NCBI GenBank assembly: GCA_035652335.1
Contig: DASRDZ010000056.1
Location: forward strand, 22,323-86,322
DNA: 64,000 bases
Source of the DNA: DASRDZ01 sp035652335
GTDB taxonomy: Bacteria; Chloroflexota; Dormibacteria; Aeolococcales; Aeolococcaceae
Direction of reading: 5' to 3'
Shown here: piece after piece, positions 14,270-19,904 of the stretch
How positions within the stretch are numbered: position 1 is the first letter of the stretch
Layout of the letters: each line of letters begins with the position of its first letter
Notes under the pieces: model-generated
The model's database searches: none
Told to the model about the DNA's origin: nothing
Seen by the model: the letters and a program-made list of their open reading frames with translations, nothing else
Made by a program: the position numbers and the translations under genes

Positions 14270-15051
14270 CGCGCACGATGGTCGACTCGACGGACGCCAA
14301 CGCGCTGCCCGCGGGCACCACGATGGGCGCCGGCTACCTCGACGGCAGGTGGCCCAGCTACGCGCCAATGGTGAGGCGCTTCCCCACCGCGGTGCACGTG
14401 GCCATCGTGGTGTCCCCGATCGACGACGGCGACGTCGCCGACGTCGAGAACGGGGACCTCACGCCGGCGCAGCTGCCGGAGTGGGTGCAGGAGCGCCGCG
14501 CCGCGATCGACCGGCCCTGCGGCTACTGCAACCGGGACAACCTCGACGCCGTCGACCTGGCGCTCTTCGCCGCGGGGATCCCCGTCCACGCCGCGGTGCT
14601 GTGGGTGGCCACCCTCGACGGCACCGTGGTGAGCGGGCTCAGCCGCCACGGCTATGCCATCGTCGCCTGCCAGAACCGCAGCGCCGCGATGAACGCCGGC
14701 GACTACGACTCGAGCCTCGTCTTCGACGACACCTGGATGCCCTCGCCGGCGCCGCCAACGTCGTACCCGTCCACCCCGCTGCAAGGAGGCGGCATGCTCC
14801 GCGCCATCCTCATCACCACCGACCCCGCCGGCAACGGCTGGGACAACCAGTTCCGCCAGCGCTCCATCCCCTGGCCCGCCGTCACCGGGGGGCCCTTCCT
14901 CAACGGCACCGATCCCGACGTCGCCGCCGACGACCGCTACCCGCGGAGCGGCACCGTGCGCGCCCAGCAGCGCGACGGCCTGGCGCTCGTCGAGGTGATC
15001 GGGTGCGAGCCCAACACCACCCAGCTGGTGTTCCTGCCGACCTCGTCCTGA
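14266..15051 (+). CDS. Glycoside-hydrolase-like endolysin candidate (261 aa)
   Basis: GTG 14266 overlaps the preceding stop. Residues about 5-160 follow the TIM-barrel GH25-like/DUF1906-type pattern of phage lysins and actinobacterial secreted hydrolases: VDSTDANALP, an early barrel strand AVHVAIVVSP, DVENGDLTPAQLPEWV with acidic residues typical of the active site, PCGYCNRDN, VLWVATLDGT and IVACQN. A C-terminal domain (about 175-261) is beta-rich and could bind cell wall. Likely cleaves peptidoglycan glycan strands at lysis or entry. No holin is recognised, though several membrane mini-proteins could serve. Confidence 0.6.
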   Translation: MTRTMVDSTDANALPAGTTMGAGYLDGRWPSYAPMVRRFPTAVHVAIVVSPIDDGDVADVENGDLTPAQLPEWVQERRAAIDRPCGYCNRDNLDAVDLALFAAGIPVHAAVLWVATLDGTVVSGLSRHGYAIVACQNRSAAMNAGDYDSSLVFDDTWMPSPAPPTSYPSTPLQGGGMLRAILITTDPAGNGWDNQFRQRSIPWPAVTGGPFLNGTDPDVAADDRYPRSGTVRAQQRDGLALVEVIGCEPNTTQLVFLPTSS

Positions 15052-15089
15052 TCGGAGACACGCCATGCCGCAGTACCAGATGGTCTACT

Positions 15090-15106
15090 GACCGATGGGT
15101 CAGCAA
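15090..15106. promoter_or_regulatory. Palindromic GACC-N4-GGTC motif (right copy)
   Basis: GACCGATGGGTCAGCAA, 15 of 17 bases identical to 770-786. It overlaps the ATG (15095) of the following gene, so a bound protein could block its expression. Confidence 0.3.
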
Positions 15107-15361
15107 GCTCGACAGAAGGCCGAGCGGCGGGCGGTGCGGCGGATCGCCGACTGGCTCGCCGGCGCCGCCGACTCGCTGACGCCGGCGGAGATCCGCATGG
15201 CCGCCCGGCACCTCCGCGACGCCGTCGACGGCCGGCCGCTCGACCTCGGCGCCGTCGCCGACCTCAACCGCTCGGGGGAGTTCGTGACGACCGGAGCGCC
15301 CCCCGCCGCGCCGGCGTCCGCCGGCGGGGCAGCTCCTCGAGGCCGAGACGCTCCCGGATGA
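15095..15361 (+). CDS. Small helical basic protein (88 aa)
   Basis: ATG 15095, start codon inside the palindromic motif. A basic helix (QQARQKAERRAVRRIADWLA) and a second helix (PAEIRMAARHLRDAVDG) look like a small DNA-associated protein. The last 30 residues overlap the convergent regulator gene and have weak composition, so the true 3' end of useful coding is uncertain. Function unknown. Confidence 0.4.
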   Translation: MGQQARQKAERRAVRRIADWLAGAADSLTPAEIRMAARHLRDAVDGRPLDLGAVADLNRSGEFVTTGAPPAAPASAGGAAPRGRDAPG

Positions 15362-15542
15362 GCCGGGAGACGGTGAAGGGGTGCCACCGGCCGCCGGCGG
15401 GACCGGGCACGCCCTCGGCGTTGAGCTTCCGGGCGATCGCCGCCGCGGAGAGGCCGCCCTCGTAGTCGGCCACCAGCTCGTCGACGACCAGGTGGCCGAC
15501 CAGGCGCGGTCGACCGCGAGGCCTTGGGGGGAGAGGCCGCAC
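15264..15542 (-). CDS. Recombinase-type HTH regulator, leftward (92 aa)
   Basis: GTG at 15540-15542, read leftward, the only convincing minus-strand gene of the provirus. Residues about 27-68 (LSAAAIARKLNAEGVPGPAG, then GGRWHPFTVSRLIRERLG) match the helix-turn-helix segment seen at the end of large serine recombinases, here as a stand-alone domain. A divergent position next to a dyad (15553-15578) suggests a repressor or excision regulator of the virus. The C-terminal 25 residues are Arg/Pro-rich and overlap the convergent gene. Confidence 0.6.
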   Translation of the reverse strand: MRPLPPRPRGRPRLVGHLVVDELVADYEGGLSAAAIARKLNAEGVPGPAGGRWHPFTVSRLIRERLGLEELPRRRTPARRGALRSSRTPPSG

Positions 15543-15552
15543 CCGAGAAGCC

Positions 15553-15601
15553 TACACAATATCGCCGGTTTATGTGTAACGCTGGCGCGAAGTGCTATTG
15601 T
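15553..15601. promoter_or_regulatory. Divergent control region with TACACA/TGTGTA dyad
   Basis: TACACA (15553-15558) and TGTGTA (15573-15578) form an inverted repeat between the leftward regulator and the rightward gene at 15643. A rightward -10-like TATTGT lies at 15596-15601, 17 bp after TGTGTA. Candidate operator and promoter of a lysogeny switch. Confidence 0.45.
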
Positions 15602-15642
15602 TCAGCACGCAGAATCCGGCGCGAGTGGGGGAGAGGGGCACC

Positions 15643-15981
15643 GTGAAGCTCGTGATCACCGTCGACTGGCAGCGCAGCGTCCCCGTCGCCGTCGACGAGG
15701 ATCTCGAGCGCCGTCTCACCGCCGCGGCGGCGGCCCGGGAGAAGTCCCGCGTCGACGCCGACACCGTGCGCCGGGAGCAGCAGCTGAAGTGGCTCAACGA
15801 GCGCTTCGCCGAGATCTGGGCGGCCCTCGACCCGGGCCGCGCCGGCCGCCGGCGCCGCGTCGACTCCGCGCAGCGGGACCAGGAGCAGCTCCAGGAGGCG
15901 GTCGAGCGCCAGCGGCGGCGCCTCGACGTCGAGGATGGCCACCTCCGGGTGGGCGCGCTGCGGCGCCGGCGCGTCGCCTGA
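15643..15981 (+). CDS. Coiled-coil/basic viral protein (112 aa)
   Basis: GTG 15643 with a purine-rich SD (GGGGGAGAGGGG) about 6 nt upstream; an in-frame GTG at 15592 lies within the promoter region and is rejected. A short N-terminal strand (KLVITVDWQRS) precedes two charged helices (DEDLERRLTAAAAAREKSRV, QRDQEQLQEAVERQRRRLDV). No family recognised. Divergent from the HTH regulator, so possibly the opposing member of a control pair. Confidence 0.5.
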   Translation: MKLVITVDWQRSVPVAVDEDLERRLTAAAAAREKSRVDADTVRREQQLKWLNERFAEIWAALDPGRAGRRRRVDSAQRDQEQLQEAVERQRRRLDVEDGHLRVGALRRRRVA

Positions 15982-15994
15982 AGCCGTCGGGGCG

Positions 15995-16024
15995 TTGACT
16001 CCGCGGCCGGACTCGCTCGATGAT
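15995..16024 (+). promoter_or_regulatory. Candidate early promoter of the virus
   Basis: TTGACT (15995-16000), 18-bp spacing, GATGAT (16019-16024). In the integrated state it reads out through attR toward xer; in the excised circle it would read into the split ORF and the early operon (964 onward). Confidence 0.45.
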
Positions 16025-16032
16025 GGCGCGCG

Positions 16033-16078
16033 AGCCCAGGTGTTGGGCTGGAGCCGGAGGTGTAAGAGGCACCCCCGG
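16033..16078 (+). other. Two leader hairpins ahead of the split ORF
   Basis: AGCCC (16033-16037) pairs with GGGCT (16045-16049); CCGGAGGTG (16054-16062) pairs with CACCCCCGG (16070-16078) with one mismatch and a 7-nt loop. They lie between the candidate promoter and the SD of the 16120 start. No U-run follows, so they need not be terminators. Confidence 0.35.
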
Positions 16079-16119
16079 CCCCCGCAGTCGACCAGCCTTT
16101 AGAGGAGGCCGGGACCACG

Positions 16120-16187
16120 TTGCCCGAGCAGAACACTAGCACCTTTTTCGGCGTGCGCAACAGGGCCACAAGTCCTGATAATGCATA
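16120..16187 (+). CDS. 5' part of the viral ORF split by integration
   Basis: A perfect SD (AGGAGG, 16103-16108) precedes TTG 16120 by 11 nt. Twenty-three codons run to the end of the 17-bp repeat. In the provirus the frame continues into host DNA and out of frame through xer. In the circle the repeat joins 712 onward and the frame continues to TGA 962-964, giving about 106 residues. See the entry at 695-964. Confidence 0.6.
16171..16187. repeat. attR: right 17-bp attachment repeat
   Basis: AGTCCTGATAATGCATA, identical to 695-711. It forms the first arm and centre of the dif-like site extending to 16198. Confidence 0.85.
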
Positions 16188-16198
16188 TTCTCACGAAC
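16171..16198. other. dif-like Xer recombination site
   Basis: Layout 11+6+11: arm AGTCCTGATAA, centre TGCATA, arm TTCTCACGAAC. The second arm matches the reverse complement of the first at 7 of 11 positions. The core GATAATG-N3-ATT resembles recalled actinobacterial dif sites. It lies 19 bp before the xer start codon, as difSL lies beside xerS and difH beside xerH in single-recombinase systems. Confidence 0.6.
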
Positions 16199-16202
16199 TA
16201 CG

Positions 16203-16211
16203 TGCTAGAAT
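16203..16211 (+). promoter_or_regulatory. Extended -10 promoter of xer, leaderless
   Basis: TGCTAGAAT (TGN plus TAGAAT) ends 6 nt before ATG 16218, so transcription would start at or next to the start codon. The upstream half of this promoter overlaps the dif-like site. Confidence 0.5.
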
Positions 16212-16217
16212 CCCCTC

Positions 16218-17273
16218 ATGCCCCGCCGAGCCACCCCGAGCAGCCGTCCCACCGCCCCGCATGCCCGCCGCATGCCCGCCTGGGCCGACCAGGTCCCGGG
16301 CCCCAGCGACGAGCTGCCCGACCAGCTCCAGCAGTTCCTCGACATGCTGCGCATCCAGCGCAACCGTCCGCTCACCACGGTGCGCGCCTACCGCCAGGAC
16401 CTGGCCAAGTTCTGGGCCTTCTGCCGCCAGGCCGGCCTGCCCCGCGACGAGCTCGCCCAGAGCCTCGACCGCGGCCACCTGCAGCGCTACCAGATCGAGC
16501 TCGCCGAGGTCCTGCCCAACCCGCGCACCCGGGCCCGCGCCCTGGTCGGCCTGCGCCGCTTCCTGGCCTACGCCTACGACGAGGGCTGGACGCCCGCCGA
16601 GCTGAGCCGCCTGGTGCTGGTGCCGCGCTACGTCCTCGGCGACCCGCACCCGGTGCCGACGGCGAACGTCCCGCGGCTCCTCGACGCGCTGCCCACCGAG
16701 ACGCTGCGCGACCTGCGCGACCGCGCCCTGGTCCACTTCCTGCTGGCCACCGGCTGCCGCATCTCGGAGGCCTGCGCCCTCGACCGCACCGAGGTCCGCC
16801 CGGAGGGCTTCCGCGTCCTCGGCAAGGGCGGCAAGCACCGCACCGTCTACCTCACAGACGAGGCCTGGGCGGCCGTCAGGGACTACCTGCAGCGCCGCGG
16901 TGACGACCACAGCCCCGCGCTGTGGATCAGCGTCGCCCATGCCGACATGCCCAAGGGGCAGGTGCTCCCCGGCAACCGGCTGACCACCGACGGTGCCCGC
17001 CGCGCCCTGGCCAACCTCCGCCGCCGCTTCCGCGACAGCGGCGTCTTCGACCTCATCGCCGAGCTGCGCAGTCCGCACGCCGCCCGCCACACCGCCGCCA
17101 CCACGCTGCTGGAGGCGACCGACGGCGACGTCCGCCTGGTCCAGGAGGTGCTCGGCCACGCCACCCTGGAGACGCTGCGCGTCTACACGGAGATCACCGA
17201 CCGGCGCAAGCGGGCCGCCTACCAGCGGCTGGGCACCTACCTGAAGGAGGTCGCCGAGGAGGCGCCGTCCTGA
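16218..17273 (+). CDS. xer: Xer-type tyrosine recombinase
   Basis: 351 residues: a basic N-terminal extension, a SAM-like core-binding domain (about 31-125) and a catalytic domain. All active-site residues are present: Arg181 (TGCRISEA), Lys in GKGGKHR (203/206), His287-x-x-Arg290 (SPHAARH), His314 (LGHA) and Tyr323 (VYTEI). It would cleave and rejoin DNA at dif to resolve chromosome dimers, driven by FtsK (50098-52512). It lies outside the 695-16187 repeats, beside a dif-like site, favouring a host single-recombinase Xer system used by the virus. A viral integrase cut off from its element is the alternative. ATG 16218 is the first codon of a likely leaderless mRNA. Confidence 0.85.
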   Translation: MPRRATPSSRPTAPHARRMPAWADQVPGPSDELPDQLQQFLDMLRIQRNRPLTTVRAYRQDLAKFWAFCRQAGLPRDELAQSLDRGHLQRYQIELAEVLPNPRTRARALVGLRRFLAYAYDEGWTPAELSRLVLVPRYVLGDPHPVPTANVPRLLDALPTETLRDLRDRALVHFLLATGCRISEACALDRTEVRPEGFRVLGKGGKHRTVYLTDEAWAAVRDYLQRRGDDHSPALWISVAHADMPKGQVLPGNRLTTDGARRALANLRRRFRDSGVFDLIAELRSPHAARHTAATTLLEATDGDVRLVQEVLGHATLETLRVYTEITDRRKRAAYQRLGTYLKEVAEEAPS

Positions 17274-17280
17274 GCCCGGC

Positions 17281-17745
17281 TCAGTCGGGACCCGGCGGCG
17301 CCAGCTCCCGCCAGACGTTCCCGAGGTAGCGCATCGGGCCTGCGAAGCCCTCGGCGTGGCAGGCCAGCAGCTCGGCGCCGATCGCCGGGAACAGCGGCAG
17401 GTGGCCGAGGCCGCCGAGCGGGATCCAGGCGGCGTCGACGAGGCGGCCGTCGTAGCCGGGCCGCACGGTGCCCGCGCGGACGCCGGCGGCGAAGACGACG
17501 TGCACGATGTGCCTCCCCTCCCCCGCCTCGATGGATTCACAGACGAGAATCGGCCGGCCCACCTCCCCTTCCAGCCCGGTCTCCTCGAAGAGCTCGCGCC
17601 GGGCCGCCTCGACCATGGTCTCCCCCGGCTCGACCCCGCCGCCGGGCAGCAGCCAGTACTCGTTGCCGAGCTTGCGGTGCTGGACGAGCAGGACCCTCCC
17701 CTCCCCATCGACGGCGACACAGGCGGCCCGGATGCGGATCCCCAC
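17281..17745 (-). CDS. Nudix hydrolase
   Basis: GTG at 17743-17745 (VGIRIRAACVAVDGEGR) is preferred to an upstream extension lacking family character. The Nudix box GGGVEPGETMVEAARRELFE with EETG is intact (GX5EX7REUXEEXGU). It hydrolyses a nucleoside diphosphate linked to another moiety; the substrate is not predictable. Convergent with xer, their stops only about 7 bp apart around a small CTGAG/CTCAG hairpin. Confidence 0.85.
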   Translation of the reverse strand: MGIRIRAACVAVDGEGRVLLVQHRKLGNEYWLLPGGGVEPGETMVEAARRELFEETGLEGEVGRPILVCESIEAGEGRHIVHVVFAAGVRAGTVRPGYDGRLVDAAWIPLGGLGHLPLFPAIGAELLACHAEGFAGPMRYLGNVWRELAPPGPD

Positions 17746-17772
17746 CGCGGCATTATCCCTGCCCCGCGGCGC

Positions 17773-17823
17773 TTGACTCCGCACATGCGTTCGTCCTAGA
17801 GTCGATCCACGAACGGACGTTTG
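17773..17823 (+). promoter_or_regulatory. SOS-controlled promoter of the LysM gene
   Basis: TTGACT (17773-17778), 18 bp, TAGAGT (17797-17802), then CGAACGGACGTTTG (17810-17823), a perfect match to the CGAAC-N4-GTTYG LexA box of Gram-positive-type SOS systems. LexA bound here would block initiation. Confidence 0.75.
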
Positions 17824-17837
17824 GAGCACACCTCCCC

Positions 17838-18158
17838 ATGATCGCCTACGACTACGCTCCCAGCCGTCGCGGCCTCCGCCGCTCCCGGCGCTCGCTGCGG
17901 CGCGACCCCCTCCTTGTCGCCGCCGCCGTCGCCTGCGCCGTCCTGCTCATGATGCTGCTCGGCCAGGTGGTCTACGGCGGCACGTCGGTCGGTGGACAGC
18001 AGGTGCAGGTCCAGTCCGGCCAGACGCTCTGGAGCATCGCCGCCCAGCGCTACCCCGGCGATGACGTGCGCGCCCGGGTCGACCAGATCGTCGCCGCCAA
18101 CCACCTCTCCGGCGGCGCCGTCGAGGCCGGCCAGACCCTGGTGCTGCCCGCGCCCTGA
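17838..18158 (+). CDS. LysM-domain membrane protein, SOS-regulated
   Basis: 106 residues: a basic cytoplasmic N-terminus, one transmembrane helix (about 25-46), and a LysM domain (about 56-104: VQSGQTLWSIAAQRYPGDDV ending in GQTLVLP) that binds peptidoglycan. A LexA box lies 15 bp upstream. Architecture and control match the YneA/DivS-like family of SOS-induced division inhibitors, which delay septation while DNA is repaired. In many bacteria this gene neighbours lexA; here lexA is 5 kb away. Name withheld because sequence identity to YneA outside LysM is not evident. Confidence 0.75.
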   Translation: MIAYDYAPSRRGLRRSRRSLRRDPLLVAAAVACAVLLMMLLGQVVYGGTSVGGQQVQVQSGQTLWSIAAQRYPGDDVRARVDQIVAANHLSGGAVEAGQTLVLPAP

Positions 18159-18220
18159 CGCCGGGTCAGCGCTGCCGCTGCCGGCGAGGAGCCCGCCGCG
18201 GACGCTCCTTCAGCGCACCG

Positions 18221-19189
18221 CTAGGGAACGGGCTCCGGACGGCCCCGCTCCCGCTCCCGGCGCCGGCGGACCGCGCCGTCATCCGGCGAGGGCTCCGGAA
18301 CCGTGCGCCCGCGCCGCAGCATGTCGAGCCAGGCGGGCGTGCCGGGGGGCACCGGCTGCGGGCGGTCGCCGTCGCCGCCGTGGCCGCCGCCGTCGTCACC
18401 GTACTCGTCCTCGTGGCCGCCGGCGTCGAGCACCCGCCAGAGGACGACGCTGAAGGCGGCGAACAGGGCGAGCTTGCTGAGGATGGCCATCAGCGCGCCG
18501 GCCAGCTGCTGGTCGCCGAGGGCATCGAGGCCGGTGACCCGGGGCGCGGCCGCGTACGGCGCGTAGAAGGTGTGCTTGGCCAGCGCGAAGAGGAGCCCGG
18601 CGAAGGTCTGCGGGATGGTGGCCAGGAGGATGTAGCCGAGCTTGAAGAGCGAGCTCATGGTCCACGGGCCAGGCCCGGTGGGCTCGACGATGGCCCACCA
18701 GAACTGCACCGACACCGCGAAGAGCATGAGCTGCTGCAGCGCGTAGAGGGCCGGGTGGTCGAGTGACGCGCTGTAGAGGACGGGCGCATGCCAGCCGAAG
18801 AACACGAGGTTGACCGAGACGATGGCGCACGCCGGATGGACCAGCAGCCGGCCGGCCCGGCGCAGCGGCCCGGGGAGAGGGGCCGGGTCGCGCGGCAGCG
18901 CCAGGAGCAGGAGCGGCGGGGCGAATCCCATCACCAGGGTGACCTGGACGAGGTGGGCGGTCAGCAGGTAGTGCCCCGCCAGGGTCGCCACCGGCGAGAC
19001 GAAGGCGACGCCGAGGAGGAGGAGCGCCGCGGCCAGAGCGAGCGCCCGCCAGCGCAGCTCCCTGCTCCCGTTCTCCGGTGGCCTGCGGCCCGCCAGACGG
19101 ATGCGCCGGCCGACCACGACGGCGACGGCGACCAGGGTGATGACGAGGAGCGGGCTCCACTCGAAGTCCGACGGGGATGGCAGTCCCAC
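18221..19189 (-). CDS. ctaG: CtaG-type cytochrome caa3 assembly factor
   Basis: GTG 19187-19189 (VGLPSPSDFEW) chosen; upstream in-frame sequence lacks coding character. About 322 residues with seven or so transmembrane helices. Diagnostic elements include FFGWHAPVLYSASLDHPALY and QFWWAIVEPTG with conserved His/Trp, the Caa3_CtaG family pattern (pfam09678). It assists copper-centre assembly of haem-copper oxidase. The C-terminus is a long His/Gly/Asp-rich cytoplasmic tail (HEDEYGDDGGGHGG), possibly metal-binding and unusual for the family. No oxidase genes are in this window. Confidence 0.8.
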   Translation of the reverse strand: MGLPSPSDFEWSPLLVITLVAVAVVVGRRIRLAGRRPPENGSRELRWRALALAAALLLLGVAFVSPVATLAGHYLLTAHLVQVTLVMGFAPPLLLLALPRDPAPLPGPLRRAGRLLVHPACAIVSVNLVFFGWHAPVLYSASLDHPALYALQQLMLFAVSVQFWWAIVEPTGPGPWTMSSLFKLGYILLATIPQTFAGLLFALAKHTFYAPYAAAPRVTGLDALGDQQLAGALMAILSKLALFAAFSVVLWRVLDAGGHEDEYGDDGGGHGGDGDRPQPVPPGTPAWLDMLRRGRTVPEPSPDDGAVRRRRERERGRPEPVP

Positions 19190-19289
19190 CCGGTCACCGT
19201 AACAGGAAGGGAGAGGCTGTTCCAGACGCCCCGCCTCTCGCCACTCCCCGTCGATGCCCGCAATCGGGCACGATACGCACCGCACGCCC

Positions 19290-19805
19290 ATGAGCACAGC
19301 GCAGACCACCCAGTACCAGTTCGCGACGCTGACCTCGAGCTCACCGGAGGCCGTCCTCGACGGCGTCGCCGGTATCGAGCTGCCCGAGAGCGTGTCGATC
19401 ACCGAGCGCGGCGGCACCTACCTGGTGATCGGGCCGAGGCCGAGCGGCTACGACGCCCGTCTGGCCGTGGCGCTCAGCACCCTGCTGGTGCTGACCGTGC
19501 TGATCCTCAGCGCCTTCTCGGTCGTGCTCATCGCCTTCCTCCCCGCGGCGGCGGCCCCGCTGGTCCCCCTGCTGCTTCGCGACAGCAACGACCTCGGCGT
19601 CGGCGCGGTGCCCGAGGAGGACGGGACGACGCGGGTCACCGTGCACGGCCAGGCGCCGACCACCCTCACCGCGGCGCTCGACCTCTTCCTGTCGCGCCTG
19701 CCCGAGCCGCCCCCGCCACCGGGCCTCGACGGCAACGGTGCCGGGCCGCCCGCGGGCGTCGCCGCCGGGCCGGTGCGCGCCCCCGAGCCCACCGCCGCCG
19801 AGTGA
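19290..19805 (+). CDS. Membrane protein of unknown function (171 aa)
   Basis: ATG 19290; no clear SD, but GATACG at 19271-19276 is a possible -10 element. A cytoplasmic beta-type domain (about 1-50, TQYQFATLTSSSPEAVLDGV) precedes two adjacent transmembrane helices (about 53-90), then a second small soluble domain and a Pro/Gly-rich tail. Divergent from ctaG. No family recognised. Confidence 0.65.
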   Translation: MSTAQTTQYQFATLTSSSPEAVLDGVAGIELPESVSITERGGTYLVIGPRPSGYDARLAVALSTLLVLTVLILSAFSVVLIAFLPAAAAPLVPLLLRDSNDLGVGAVPEEDGTTRVTVHGQAPTTLTAALDLFLSRLPEPPPPPGLDGNGAGPPAGVAAGPVRAPEPTAAE

Positions 19806-19904
19806 GCGCGCCGCCGAACCGGTGCGCAGCACCGTGCCGCCGCCCCTCCTGGGCGGCTCCGTAGGATTGCCCGTCAGCGCAGCACAGGTTGGAGGAGCGC
19901 AGAG

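Larger units (their letters stand above)
695..16187. mobile_element. Integrated tailless DJR-type virus (provirus)
   Basis: A 15,476-bp unit is bounded by the identical 17-bp sequence AGTCCTGATAATGCATA at 695-711 and 16171-16187. Inside are about 38 mostly overlapping small genes with a packaging ATPase (7492-8304) followed closely by a capsid-like protein (8455-9591), many tiny single-helix membrane proteins, two lysis-type proteins and a spike. No portal, terminase, tail tube or tape-measure protein is seen. Genome size, gene order and the MCP/ATPase pair fit tectivirus/corticovirus-like Varidnaviria. The boundary is independently supported by an ORF that becomes continuous when the two ends are joined. 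Confidence 0.85.

Noticed and set aside
15065..15091. An 8-codon ORF with a good GGAG upstream
   Set aside because: Too short to support as a gene; it may be a leader peptide, but nothing beyond the SD argues for it.
15982..16170. Possible tRNA or structured RNA gene as the integration target
   Set aside because: The hairpins do not fold into a cloverleaf and no anticodon arm or CCA-adjacent acceptor stem is visible; the attachment repeat is dif-like rather than tRNA-derived.
16120..16605. Full-length reading of the TTG 16120 frame into xer as a 161-aa protein
   Set aside because: Beyond the attachment repeat the frame is a shadow of xer; the natural continuation is the left-end frame after circularisation.
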